DNA from: DASSWG01 sp035705295
GTDB lineage: Bacteria; Bacteroidota; Bacteroidia; Flavobacteriales; Flavobacteriaceae
NCBI GenBank assembly: GCA_035705295.1
Contig: DASSWG010000072.1
Span: forward strand, 1 to 25,310
DNA: 25,310 nucleotides
Direction: 5' to 3'
Shown here: in pieces, positions 7,837 to 15,792 of the stretch
Position numbering within the stretch: position 1 is the stretch's first letter
How the letters are laid out: every line of letters starts with the position of its first letter
The notes under the pieces: model-generated
What the model was told of the DNA's origin: nothing
Seen by the model: only the letters and a program-made list of their open reading frames with translations
Databases searched by the model: none
Position numbers and translations under genes: made by a program

Positions 7837-7843
7837 CAAAAAA

Positions 7844-8374
7844 ATGAAAGAAAAACCGACTCTCGAAACGCAAACCAACTACAAAGAACTGCTCAACCAC
7901 ATCACCACGTTTGTGCTCGATGTGGACGGCGTGCTTACCGACGGCTCCATTCAGGTTTCCACCAACGGCGATTTGTTGCGCACGATGAACATCAAGGACG
8001 GCTACGCGATGAAAAAGGCGGTGAAAGCGGGTTATACGGTTTGCATCATTTCGGGCGGAAAAAACGAGGGCGTGCGCAAACGTTTGCAGGGTTTGGGAAT
8101 CACCGACATTCATTTGGGCGTGGAGGACAAAACCGAAAACTTGGACGAATTTTTTGATGTCTATTCCATTGATCCGCAAACCGTGGCGTATATGGGCGAC
8201 GATATCCCCGATATTTATCCGATGCAGATGATTGGTTTGCCGTGTTGCCCGCAAGATGCGGTTTCGGAAGTAAAAGCGATTTCGAAATACGTTTCGCACA
8301 AAAACGGCGGAAAAGGCTGCGTGCGCGACATCATCGAACAAGTGATGAAAGTACAGGGAAAATGGACGATTTGA
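7844..8374 (+). CDS. kdsC: KdsC-like HAD-superfamily phosphatase
   Basis: The 176-residue length and motifs fit 3-deoxy-D-manno-octulosonate 8-phosphate phosphatase, which removes phosphate from KDO-8-P for lipopolysaccharide core synthesis in the cytoplasm. HAD motif I is LDVDGVLTDG with nucleophile D26 and acid D28; motif II is S70 in CIISGG; motif III is K96 in GVEDK; motif IV is D119-D120 in MGDDIPD. There is no cap domain, as expected for the tetrameric C0 class. GC content jumps back up at this gene (58% in the line at 7921) after the AT-rich insert, marking a sharp compositional boundary at about 7840. It may once have followed the DUF2520 gene directly. Several flavobacterial KdsC-like proteins act in other sugar pathways, so the exact substrate is not certain. 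Confidence 0.87.
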   Translation: MKEKPTLETQTNYKELLNHITTFVLDVDGVLTDGSIQVSTNGDLLRTMNIKDGYAMKKAVKAGYTVCIISGGKNEGVRKRLQGLGITDIHLGVEDKTENLDEFFDVYSIDPQTVAYMGDDIPDIYPMQMIGLPCCPQDAVSEVKAISKYVSHKNGGKGCVRDIIEQVMKVQGKWTI

Positions 8375-8408
8375 TTTTCCTGCTATGACCGTAAAAAATG
8401 AACTTTTG

Positions 8409-8416
8409 TATTTTTG
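8409..8416 (+). promoter_or_regulatory. Putative -7 promoter element before the UbiA-like gene
   Basis: TATTTTTG matches TAnnTTTG, 51 bases upstream of the ATG at 8468. No good -33 element was found. The leader it would produce contains the heptamer-type repeat at 8430-8465. Confidence 0.4.
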
Positions 8417-8429
8417 GTGAATACGATCA

Positions 8430-8465
8430 CCAATTAACCAATCCCCGATTAACCAATTAACCAAC
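8430..8465. repeat. Tandem ATTAACC/ACCAATTA repeats in the leader of the UbiA-like gene
   Basis: ATTAACCAAT occurs at 8433-8442 and 8448-8457 and, with one change, at 8456-8465, with 7-8 base units in between. The repeat ends two bases before the start codon at 8468, so it would lie next to the ribosome entry region of the mRNA. Confidence 0.7.
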
Positions 8466-8467
8466 AA

Positions 8468-9379
8468 ATGGACTACCTAAAACTCATCGGCTACAAAACC
8501 CTGTTGATGATCGCCGCAACCCAAATCCTCATCAAGTATTTTTTGTTCGAACCCTTTGATATTGCCGTTTCTTTGAACGAAATTGGTTTTTTTCTCCTGT
8601 TGTTTGCCTCGCTTTGCTTGGCCGCGGCCGGGAATTGTATTTTGGAAATTTCCAATCGCGAAGCTGATTTAGTGAACCAACCTGAAAAAGTCATCGTTGG
8701 AAATTCCATATCCGAAAAATTTGCTTTCAACATGTTTATCGGCCTAAACATTGTCGCCGTAGTCATCGGTTTTTTTCTCTCCAACGCCATTGGGCATCCC
8801 GGGTTTTCCGCTTTGTTCATCATCGTTTCGGCCTTGCTGTATTTGTACCCCACGTTCCTTAAAAAACAATTAATCATGGGAAATATGTTCGTGGGTATTT
8901 TGGCGGCTTTGACCATAATTCTCTTGGGTTTGTACGATTTGTTGCCCGCAATTACCCCCGAAAACCAAAACACGCAGCACACCGTTTTTTCCATTTTGTT
9001 GGATTATGCCGTTTTTGCATTTTTGGTGGTTTGGCTCCGTGAAATGGTGAACGATCAAAAAAACATGGACGGCGACCACAAAGCCGGCAATGCCAGTTTG
9101 ACGCTTTCCTTTGGAAAGGAACGAACCAACACCATCATTTTTATATTCACATTGGTTCCCTTGGCGAGTTTGCTTTATTATATGTACTCTTATTTGTACG
9201 GAAACCAAACTTTGCTCATTTATTTGTTGGCGTTTTTGGTCGGTCCGTTGCTTTATTTTTTGATCAAAATCCTCTCCGCAAAACATGCCAAACACTATGT
9301 GCATTTGCGCAGGGTGTTGAGTTTTGTTATGTGGGCAGGTATTGTTTCCTTTGCTTTGTATAAATTTTTGTTGATGTGA
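8468..9379 (+). CDS. UbiA-family prenyltransferase-like membrane protein with altered Asp motif
   Basis: The 303-residue polytopic protein has about eight to nine hydrophobic helices and follows the UbiA plan: a first polar loop with GNCILEISNREADLVNQPEK (residues 55-74) and a second with REMVNDQKNMDGDHKAG (191-207). Such enzymes attach a polyprenyl chain to an acceptor; relatives in this gene order are usually labelled geranylgeranylglycerol-phosphate geranylgeranyltransferase. The usual NDxxDxxxD motif that binds Mg-diphosphate appears to be L59-E60-I-S-N63-R-E-A-D67, keeping only the last Asp; the second motif keeps D196, D201 and D203. Either a substituted but active variant or a protein with changed chemistry is possible. 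It lies downstream of the KdsC-like gene and its stop adjoins the Maf start. Family fold is confident; enzyme activity is not. Confidence 0.8.
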   Translation: MDYLKLIGYKTLLMIAATQILIKYFLFEPFDIAVSLNEIGFFLLLFASLCLAAAGNCILEISNREADLVNQPEKVIVGNSISEKFAFNMFIGLNIVAVVIGFFLSNAIGHPGFSALFIIVSALLYLYPTFLKKQLIMGNMFVGILAALTIILLGLYDLLPAITPENQNTQHTVFSILLDYAVFAFLVVWLREMVNDQKNMDGDHKAGNASLTLSFGKERTNTIIFIFTLVPLASLLYYMYSYLYGNQTLLIYLLAFLVGPLLYFLIKILSAKHAKHYVHLRRVLSFVMWAGIVSFALYKFLLM

Positions 9380-9381
9380 AC

Positions 9382-9963
9382 ATGCTTCGCGAAAAATTAA
9401 AAAACCATCACCTGATCCTTGCTTCCGCTTCACCAAGAAGGCAACAATTTTTGAAAGAATTGGGGCTAGATTTTGAAATCCGGTTGAAACCCGTGGAAGA
9501 AATTTATCCCGATGGATTGAAACCTTCCGAAATCGCCGAATATTTGGCAAAATTGAAAGCCGAAGCTTTTCCCGATTTAAAACCCAACGAAATCCTGATC
9601 ACGGGCGACACGATTGTGGTTTTTGAAAATAAAATCTTGGGGAAGCCAAAAAATGAAGAAGAAGCTTTCGAAATGCTTCGCATGCTTTCCGGGAAAAAGC
9701 ACAAGGTAATATCATCGGTTTGTTTGAAATCCACAGAAAAAACTTCCATCGCGCACGATGTGACCAAGGTTTGGTTCAAGGAACTTTCAGCAGAAGAAAT
9801 CCGGTATTACATCGACAATTTTCAACCTTTCGACAAAGCGGGCGCTTATGGAATCCAAGAATGGATCGGGCAGATCGGCGTTGAAAAAATAGAAGGATCC
9901 TATTTCACCGTGATGGGAATGCCCGTACATTTGCTCTACGAAATGTTGAAAAATCACGCGTGA
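9382..9963 (+). CDS. maf: Maf-family nucleoside triphosphate pyrophosphatase
   Basis: Maf proteins hydrolyse non-canonical or dTTP/UTP-type nucleotides to monophosphates and pyrophosphate, preventing misincorporation and affecting septum formation. The N-terminal signature LILASASPRRQQFL (residues 11-24) and GDTIVV with D74 are present; so are LGKPKNEEEAFEMLRMLSG and the C-terminal DKAGAYGIQEW block. The length, 193 residues, is normal. An in-frame GTG at 9376 overlaps the upstream stop; the ATG at 9382 is preferred because LREKLKNHHLILAS fits family N-termini, and the gap to the UbiA-like stop is then two bases. The last codons and stop form half of a perfect palindrome (9949-9968) that probably ends transcription. 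Confidence 0.93.
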   Translation: MLREKLKNHHLILASASPRRQQFLKELGLDFEIRLKPVEEIYPDGLKPSEIAEYLAKLKAEAFPDLKPNEILITGDTIVVFENKILGKPKNEEEAFEMLRMLSGKKHKVISSVCLKSTEKTSIAHDVTKVWFKELSAEEIRYYIDNFQPFDKAGAYGIQEWIGQIGVEKIEGSYFTVMGMPVHLLYEMLKNHA

Positions 9964-9970
9964 TTTTTTT
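9949..9970 (+). terminator. Palindrome overlapping the maf stop codon, likely weak terminator
   Basis: AAAAATCACG at 9949-9958 is followed directly by its reverse complement CGTGATTTTT at 9959-9968, with further T residues to 9970. The structure would be an A/U-rich stem with a small CGCG loop and a U tract. The maf stop codon TGA (9961-9963) sits in the right arm. Confidence 0.5.
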
Positions 9971-10015
9971 CAAAAAAACAATTGGCCACTTTTCATAGCA
10001 AAAAGAAGAAACACT

Positions 10016-10023
10016 TACCTTTG
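10016..10023 (+). promoter_or_regulatory. -7 promoter element of the small MscS gene
   Basis: TACCTTTG matches TAnnTTTG and lies 34 bases before the ATG at 10058. A weak upstream TTTC (9991-9994) sits at roughly the -33 spacing. Confidence 0.5.
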
Positions 10024-10057
10024 TTGTGGTTTGGCGGAAAAAACCGGCAAACAAGGT

Positions 10058-10612
10058 ATGTCAAAAAATATGGAGGATTTTTTTTTCAACTACAAAAACG
10101 AACTGGGCTACACGCTCATCATCATCATTGTTTTGTTGGTGGTGCAATACGTCTTGAAAAAAACCGCCAATCGTGTGGGGAAGCGGCAAGATATGAATAT
10201 TGCCCGGACCCGTTTGATGTTTCGCTACATTAATTTTTTGATGCTTTTTATTGCTATTTTTTTGCTGATGATTGCGTGGGGGTTTAAATTCAGAGAGCTT
10301 GCACTGGTGTTTTCCTCGGTTTTTGCGGTCATCGGAATTGGGCTTTTTGCGATCTGGTCCATTTTGAGCAACGTCACTTCTGGCGTGATTATGTTTTTTT
10401 CTTTTCCTTATAAAATCGGTGACAAAATCCGCATTCACGACGACAAAGACGAATCTTTGGAGGGAATAATTGAAGACATCAAGGTGTTCCACCTTCATTT
10501 GCGAACCATGGAAGGTGAATTGATCACTTACCCCAACAACCTTATTTTACAAAAAGCCGTTTCCCTGATCGAAAAAAACGCTCGCATCGACGAAGGGAAA
10601 GATGCTCTTTGA
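10058..10612 (+). CDS. Small MscS-type mechanosensitive channel protein
   Basis: The preferred ATG start gives 184 residues; an upstream in-frame TTG at 10031 falls next to the promoter and is unlikely. Two or three hydrophobic segments (about 14-30, 52-75 and 80-105) lead into the MscS beta-domain: SGVIMFFSFPYKIGDKIRIH, then LHLRTMEGELITYPNNLIL. The large C-terminal alpha/beta vestibule found in the channel at 1-786 is missing, making this a minimal form of about two thirds of the usual MscS length; such short versions are common in Bacteroidota. It should sit in the inner membrane and gate solute release. It has its own promoter-like element and is followed by a separate promoter for the PIG-L gene. 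Confidence 0.85.
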   Translation: MSKNMEDFFFNYKNELGYTLIIIIVLLVVQYVLKKTANRVGKRQDMNIARTRLMFRYINFLMLFIAIFLLMIAWGFKFRELALVFSSVFAVIGIGLFAIWSILSNVTSGVIMFFSFPYKIGDKIRIHDDKDESLEGIIEDIKVFHLHLRTMEGELITYPNNLILQKAVSLIEKNARIDEGKDAL

Positions 10613-10620
10613 TTTAGGGG

Positions 10621-10634
10621 GCAGTTTGCAGTAA
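10621..10634. repeat. Two-unit tandem heptamer GCAGTTT-GCAGTAA
   Basis: The two 7-base units share GCAGT. They lie between the small MscS gene and the PIG-L gene, and contain the TTTG used as the proposed -33 box of the latter. Confidence 0.5.
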
Positions 10635-10658
10635 ACTCCAACAAAATCTTTACTTTTG
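10625..10658 (+). promoter_or_regulatory. Promoter of the PIG-L deacetylase gene
   Basis: A -33 type TTTG (10625-10628) and a -7 element TACTTTTG (10651-10658) are separated by 22 bases, close to the Bacteroidota consensus. Transcription would start around 10663-10665, shortly before the ATG at 10683. This is the most complete promoter in the window. Confidence 0.65.
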
Positions 10659-10682
10659 ATTTTCCTTTTCAAAAAATCCCAA

Positions 10683-13178
10683 ATGAAAAAACACTTTTTC
10701 TTTTTATTAGCCTTCTTTTTATTTCAAAATGGTTTTTCCCAACAACCCGAAAAATGGAACAGTTCCGAAATATACCAAGCCATCGAAAAACTGAACTTTT
10801 TGGGTTCGGTTTTATACATCGCCGCACATCCCGATGACGAAAACACGCAGCTGATCTCCTATTTTTCCAACGAAGTCAATGCGCGAACAGCATATCTTTC
10901 TTTGACGCGCGGTGATGGCGGTCAAAATTTGATCGGACCGGAAATTCGCGAATTACTGGGCGTCATCCGAACGCAAGAACTGCTTTCTGCCCGAAATATC
11001 GATGGTGGAATTCAGTTTTTCACCCGAGCCAATGATTTTGGCTATTCCAAAACCCCAAAAGAAACCTTGGAAATATGGAATGAAAACGAAGTGTTGAGCG
11101 ACGTGGTTTGGACAATCCGAAATTTTCGCCCCGATGTCATCATCAACCGGTTCGATTTGGAAAGCGCCGGCGAAACCCACGGGCACCACACTTCTTCCGC
11201 GATTTTGAGCGCAAAATCATTTGATTTGGCGGGAGAAAAAAACGAATTTCCGGAACAACTTCGATTTGTGGAAACTTGGCAGCCCAAGCGTTTGTTCTTC
11301 AATACGTCATGGTGGTTTTATGGCAGTCGGGAAAAATTTAAAAAAGCGATGGAACGTTCTGATTTTTTGAGTTTGGACGTCGGGGTTTACTATCCGTTGC
11401 AAGGACTTTCCAACACCGAGATTTCGGCCTTGAGCCGAAGCCAACACCGCAGTCAAGGTTTTGGTGTTGCGGGAAGCCGTGGAAGTGAAATGGAATATTT
11501 GGAACTTGTCAAAGGTCAATTCCCCGAAAATGAAAAAAACGTTTTCGCGGGAATAAACACCACTTGGAGCCGGTTGAAAAACGGGGAACCCATTGGAAAG
11601 ATGCTGTCGGAAGTGCAAAAAAATTATAATTTCAAAAACCCCGCGGCCAGTGTCCCAAAATTGATGGAAGCTTATGAACTGATCCAAAATTTGGAAAACG
11701 AACATTGGAAAAAAATCAAATCCCGGGCCATCGAAAAAATCGTGTTGGCGGCAATGGGGGTTTATTTGGAAGTAGCTGCGGAGAACGAAACCGCAGTTCC
11801 GGGTGAAAAAATCAAAATATCCATTGAGGCCATCAATCGAAGTGAAATTCCGGTGCGTTTGGAAAAAGTTCGTTTTTCAAGTCTGGGAACCAATATTTCG
11901 CCACAGAAAAAACTGATGAACAATCAAGGTTTTGTGGAAGAAAAGCAACTACAACTTCCGAAAACGATACCGCCAACCAGTCCATACTGGTTGAATGAAA
12001 AAGCCAGTTTGGGAATGTACCATGTGGAAAAACAAAAACTGATCGGTTTACCGGAGACCCCGTCGGTATTGACTGCAACTTTTGATTTATCCATCGATGG
12101 AATTCCAATGAACATTGAAAAACCCATTGTTTACAAAACCACCGAGCCCGCAAAAGGCGAGGTTTACAAAACCTTTTCCATTGTGCCGAAAGTTGCTGTT
12201 TCTGTTGAAGAAGAGGTGATCATATTCAAAGACGGAACGCCAAAAAATATTGGAGTCGCGGTCAAAGCTTTTCAAGATGGGTTTTCAGGGGACTTGTCAC
12301 TGTTGGTACCTGAAAATTGGAAAGTTTCACCAAAATCAAAGAAAATCCGGATTTCGTCAAAAAACGCGGAAAAAACAGTTTTTTTTCAAGTAACCCCGCC
12401 AAAAAATCAAGCGGAAGGCTTTATTTCGCCAACAGTGGTTTCCGAGGGGGAAAAATATTCCAAGGAATTGATCTCGTTCGATTATCCACATATTCCAAAA
12501 CAAAGTATTTTGAGGCCTGCAAAAGCCAAAGTTGTTCGCTTGGATATTCGGAGAAAAGGAAATAGAATTGCTTATATCGAAGGTGCTGGGGATGTAGTGG
12601 CGGAAAGCTTGCGACAAATCGGTTATTCGGTCGAAGTGTTTTCACCTGCGGAAATCACCACCGAAAAACTTTCAAATTTTGATGCGGTCGTGATCGGGAT
12701 CCGCGCTTACAACACGGAACCCACCTTGGATTCCAAACAAGAAATTTTGTTCGATTTTGTGAAAAATGGCGGGAACATGATCGTGCAATACAACACAAGC
12801 CACCGTTTGAAAACCGATAATTTGGCGCCTTACGAACTGCAACTTTCACGCGATAGGGTCACTGATGAACATTCGGAAGTGGTTTTTCTGGCCGAAAATC
12901 ACCCCGTGTTGAATACGCCGAACAAAATCACCAAAAACGATTTTCAAGGCTGGGTGCAAGAACGTGGCCTCTATTTTCCCGATAACTGGGGAAAAGAATT
13001 TACTCCAATTTTGGGAATGAAAGATAACGGTGAACCCTTGCGAAAAGGAAGTTTATTGGTGGCGAAATATGGTGAAGGATACTATATTTATACCGGATTG
13101 AGTTTTTTCCGCGAATTTCCAGCGGGCGTTTCCGGGGCTTATCGATTGTTCGCGAATTTGTTATCTTTGGGAAAATAG
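10683..13178 (+). CDS. Secreted PIG-L (LmbE-like) family deacetylase, large bacteroidetal type
   Basis: An upstream TTG (10656) lies inside the promoter, so the ATG at 10683 is preferred; it gives a classic signal peptide (MKKHFFFLLAFFLFQNGFSQ) and 831 residues. The PIG-L domain (about 40-290) has the metal-binding HPDDE motif at 49-53 and HGHH at 166-169, typical of zinc-dependent N-deacetylases acting on acetylated sugars. A middle region of beta-rich, Ig-like character (about 360-600) is followed by a C-terminal domain (about 625-830) that resembles ThuA/class I glutamine-amidotransferase-like folds (AVVIGIRAYN, then FVKNGGNMIVQYN). Many Bacteroidota have this long architecture; its substrate is unknown. 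The protein should be periplasmic or exported. A 34-residue membrane peptide gene follows 35 bases later. Confidence 0.88.
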   Translation: MKKHFFFLLAFFLFQNGFSQQPEKWNSSEIYQAIEKLNFLGSVLYIAAHPDDENTQLISYFSNEVNARTAYLSLTRGDGGQNLIGPEIRELLGVIRTQELLSARNIDGGIQFFTRANDFGYSKTPKETLEIWNENEVLSDVVWTIRNFRPDVIINRFDLESAGETHGHHTSSAILSAKSFDLAGEKNEFPEQLRFVETWQPKRLFFNTSWWFYGSREKFKKAMERSDFLSLDVGVYYPLQGLSNTEISALSRSQHRSQGFGVAGSRGSEMEYLELVKGQFPENEKNVFAGINTTWSRLKNGEPIGKMLSEVQKNYNFKNPAASVPKLMEAYELIQNLENEHWKKIKSRAIEKIVLAAMGVYLEVAAENETAVPGEKIKISIEAINRSEIPVRLEKVRFSSLGTNISPQKKLMNNQGFVEEKQLQLPKTIPPTSPYWLNEKASLGMYHVEKQKLIGLPETPSVLTATFDLSIDGIPMNIEKPIVYKTTEPAKGEVYKTFSIVPKVAVSVEEEVIIFKDGTPKNIGVAVKAFQDGFSGDLSLLVPENWKVSPKSKKIRISSKNAEKTVFFQVTPPKNQAEGFISPTVVSEGEKYSKELISFDYPHIPKQSILRPAKAKVVRLDIRRKGNRIAYIEGAGDVVAESLRQIGYSVEVFSPAEITTEKLSNFDAVVIGIRAYNTEPTLDSKQEILFDFVKNGGNMIVQYNTSHRLKTDNLAPYELQLSRDRVTDEHSEVVFLAENHPVLNTPNKITKNDFQGWVQERGLYFPDNWGKEFTPILGMKDNGEPLRKGSLLVAKYGEGYYIYTGLSFFREFPAGVSGAYRLFANLLSLGK

Positions 13179-13213
13179 TTGTTCACCCAAGACAAACCTT
13201 TAGCACAACTCTA

Positions 13214-13318
13214 ATGGAACCAGAAAAATATAGTTGGAAAAAATCGTACACCTTCGTACTGTTGGCCAACCTCTTTTATGTCTTCTTGTTTGCTTTGTTC
13301 ATGATTCTTTTTTCATGA
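13214..13318 (+). CDS. Small 34-residue single-pass membrane peptide
   Basis: The frame starts MEPEKYSWKKSYTFVLLANL and continues with a wholly hydrophobic aromatic-rich segment to the stop at 13316, giving one membrane helix with a short basic N-terminus. I recognise no named family. Its position just after the PIG-L gene, the natural start and the intact helix argue for a real gene. A TATCTTTG sequence at 13162-13169, inside the end of the PIG-L gene, could be its promoter, but read-through is as likely. The composition could also arise by chance in such a short frame. Confidence 0.5.
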   Translation: MEPEKYSWKKSYTFVLLANLFYVFLFALFMILFS

Positions 13319-13448
13319 CACCCACGCATTATTTATATTTAAGCTTTATTTCAACCCTAAATTAAAAAAAAGAAGGGGTGGTTTCTACTTTTAATAACTT
13401 TTTTATAAGTAAGCTTTGAAAAAATAGGGGGTGTATTTCAAAAAGATA

Positions 13449-13456
13449 TATATTTG
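13449..13456 (+). promoter_or_regulatory. -7 promoter element of the glutamine synthetase gene
   Basis: TATATTTG matches TAnnTTTG, 24 bases before the ATG at 13481. No clear -33 TTTG is at the normal spacing (one at 13415-13418 is 30 bases away), so an activator may be needed. The whole gap 13179-13480 otherwise holds only the small peptide gene and AT-rich sequence. Confidence 0.5.
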
Positions 13457-13480
13457 CGCCAAATAAAAACCAAAAGCAAC

Positions 13481-15667
13481 ATGGCCATCTTACGATTTCA
13501 AGCACTACAAGAAACCCTTCACCGAACTCCTGTTGAGATAGATGAAAAAATTCGACGGTCAGAACTGTTCGGAAAAAACGTTTTCAACGAAAAAGCGATG
13601 CACCAATACCTGACCAAAGATTCTTATCAAGGGGTGATGGATGCCATTCAACGAGGTACAAAAATAAAACGCGATTTGGCCGACCACATTTCCACCGGAA
13701 TGAAGGAATGGGCCATTTCCAAAGGAGCCACGCACTACACGCACTGGTTTCAGCCCTTAACGGGAAGCACGGCCGAAAAACACGATGCGTTTTTTGAAAC
13801 CGTCGGCAATGGGGCTTCCATCGAAAAGTTTGGCGGCGGACAATTGGTACAACAAGAACCCGACGCATCCAGCTTTCCGAGCGGAGGAATTCGAAATACC
13901 TTTGAGGCACGTGGTTACACTGCTTGGGATCCCACTTCGCCCGCATTTATTTTGGGAACCACTTTGTGCATTCCCACGGTTTTTGTTTCCTACACCGGCG
14001 AAGCTTTGGACTACAAAACCCCGCTGTTGCGTTCACTCGCCGCTTTGGACGATGCCGCGACCGCCGTTTGTAGGTATTTTGACAAAAAAGTAACCAAAGT
14101 GAACGCCACTTTGGGTTGGGAACAGGAATATTTTTTGGTCGATTCCGCATTGGCATCGTCGCGCCCCGACATCACTTTGGCGGGACGAACTGTTTTGGGC
14201 CACGCCCCAGCAAAGGGGCAACAATTGGACGATCACTATTTTGGGGCGATTCCGTCACGTGTGTTGAACTATATGCGCGACCTGGAAACCGAATGTATGT
14301 ATTTGGGCGTTCCGGTAAAAACCCGTCACAACGAAGTAGCACCCAATCAATATGAATTGGCGCCTATTTTTGAAGAAACAAATCTTGCGGTGGACCACAA
14401 TTTGCTGTTGATGGATTTGATGGAAAAAGTAGCCGAACGGCACCATTTTCGAGTGTTGTTCCATGAAAAACCTTTTGCGGGGGTCAACGGAAGCGGAAAA
14501 CACAACAACTGGTCGTTGAGTTCCGATACCGGTGTGAACTTGTTGGGGCCGGGCACGACCCCAATGAAAAACCTCCAATTTTTGACCTTTTTCGTAAACA
14601 CGATCAAAGCGGTTTACGACCACGAAGAATTGATACGCGCGTCGATTGCAACCGCTTCCAATGACCATCGTTTGGGGGCGAACGAAGCCCCGCCGGCGAT
14701 CATTTCGGTATTTATCGGAACGCAATTGACCGAAGTGTTGAACGAACTGGAAAAAGTGACCGACGGAAAACTTTCCCCGCAGGAAAAAACCGAACTGAAA
14801 TTGAACGTGGTTGGGAAAATACCGGAAATTTTATTGGACAACACCGATCGCAACCGAACTTCCCCATTTGCGTTTACAGGGAACAAATTTGAATTTAGGG
14901 CCGTGGGCTCCGATGCCAACTGTTCCAATCCGATGATGGTTTTGAACGCAATTGTGGCAAAACAGTTGAAAGAATTTAAAATCGCCGTGGACAAGCTCAT
15001 CAAGGACAAAAAGATGAAAAAGGACGATGCCATTTTCAACGTGTTGCGTGATTATATCAAAAAATCGAAAAAAATCCGTTTTGAAGGCGATGGATACAGC
15101 GAAGCTTGGGAAAAAGAAGCTAAAAAACGCGGGTTGAGCAATCACCGGACCACTCCTGAAGCTTTGAGCGCCAAAATTTCGAAAAACGCCATCAAGCTAT
15201 ACGAAGATCTTGGAATCATGAGCAAACGGGAAGTGGAGGCACGTTACGAGATCGATATTGAGGAATATGCCATGCATATCCAGATCGAAGGCCGTATTTT
15301 GGGGGATATCGCCCGGAACCACGTGATCCCAACAGCGATCCGCTATCAAAACATCCTTATTGAAAACGTCACAGGATTGAAAGAAATTTTTGGGCAGGGC
15401 TATAAAAAACACGCCAAAGAGCAAATGAACATTATCGAAGAGATTTCCGTGCACCTCGAAAAAATAAACAAGGGCATCACCGATATGGTCGAAGAGCGTA
15501 AAAAAGCCAACAAAATTGATGATGCCACCAAAAAAGCATTTGCCTATTGTGACAAGGTGAAGCCCTATTTCGATATCATCCGTTATCATTGTGATAAATT
15601 GGAAATCTTGGTCGATGACGAATTGTGGCCACTCACCAAATACAGGGAATTGTTGTTCACAAAGTAA
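13481..15667 (+). CDS. glnN: Type III glutamine synthetase
   Basis: The 728-residue length is right for GSIII, the large dodecameric form common in Bacteroidota, which makes glutamine from glutamate, ammonia and ATP in the cytoplasm. Visible signatures include the N-terminal GSIII region (THWFQPLTGSTAEKHDAF, 87-104), the metal-binding LGWEQEYFLVD (E214 and E216), the NEVAPNQYELAP block (284-295), the ATP/glutamate loop NGSGKHNNWS (336-345) and the arginine-rich DRNRTSPFAFTGNKFEFR. The start is set at ATG 13481, since the longer frame from TTG 13454 begins inside the -7 element. The gene has its own promoter and a good terminator, so it is probably transcribed alone and responsive to nitrogen status, although no regulator site was identified. 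Confidence 0.96.
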   Translation: MAILRFQALQETLHRTPVEIDEKIRRSELFGKNVFNEKAMHQYLTKDSYQGVMDAIQRGTKIKRDLADHISTGMKEWAISKGATHYTHWFQPLTGSTAEKHDAFFETVGNGASIEKFGGGQLVQQEPDASSFPSGGIRNTFEARGYTAWDPTSPAFILGTTLCIPTVFVSYTGEALDYKTPLLRSLAALDDAATAVCRYFDKKVTKVNATLGWEQEYFLVDSALASSRPDITLAGRTVLGHAPAKGQQLDDHYFGAIPSRVLNYMRDLETECMYLGVPVKTRHNEVAPNQYELAPIFEETNLAVDHNLLLMDLMEKVAERHHFRVLFHEKPFAGVNGSGKHNNWSLSSDTGVNLLGPGTTPMKNLQFLTFFVNTIKAVYDHEELIRASIATASNDHRLGANEAPPAIISVFIGTQLTEVLNELEKVTDGKLSPQEKTELKLNVVGKIPEILLDNTDRNRTSPFAFTGNKFEFRAVGSDANCSNPMMVLNAIVAKQLKEFKIAVDKLIKDKKMKKDDAIFNVLRDYIKKSKKIRFEGDGYSEAWEKEAKKRGLSNHRTTPEALSAKISKNAIKLYEDLGIMSKREVEARYEIDIEEYAMHIQIEGRILGDIARNHVIPTAIRYQNILIENVTGLKEIFGQGYKKHAKEQMNIIEEISVHLEKINKGITDMVEERKKANKIDDATKKAFAYCDKVKPYFDIIRYHCDKLEILVDDELWPLTKYRELLFTK

Positions 15668-15689
15668 AAAGCTTTTTGCATATTATTTC

Positions 15690-15737
15690 AAACCCGATGG
15701 ATTTTTTCGAAATTTGTCGGGTTTTTTATTTTTTAAG
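15690..15737 (+). terminator. Rho-independent terminator of glnN
   Basis: AAACCCGA (15690-15697) pairs perfectly with TCGGGTTT (15717-15724) around a 19-base loop and is followed by a long T-rich tract. Confidence 0.8.
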
Positions 15738-15767
15738 TTGAACCTTCTTCAACCCCGCACTTATTTC

Positions 15768-15775
15768 TATCTTTA
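15768..15775 (+). promoter_or_regulatory. Possible -7 element of the ABC exporter operon
   Basis: TATCTTTA differs from TAnnTTTG only at the last base and lies 17 bases before the ATG at 15793, just after the glnN terminator. Confidence 0.35.
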
Positions 15776-15792
15776 CGCCTCAAATTTTAACT

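Noticed and set aside
8430..8465. CRISPR-like array
   Set aside because: Units are 7-8 bases and directly adjacent without spacers, so it is a simple tandem repeat.
13162..13169. TATCTTTG inside the 3' end of the PIG-L gene as a firm promoter
   Set aside because: It encodes ordinary leucine/serine codons and no -33 element is at the right distance; kept only as a remark.
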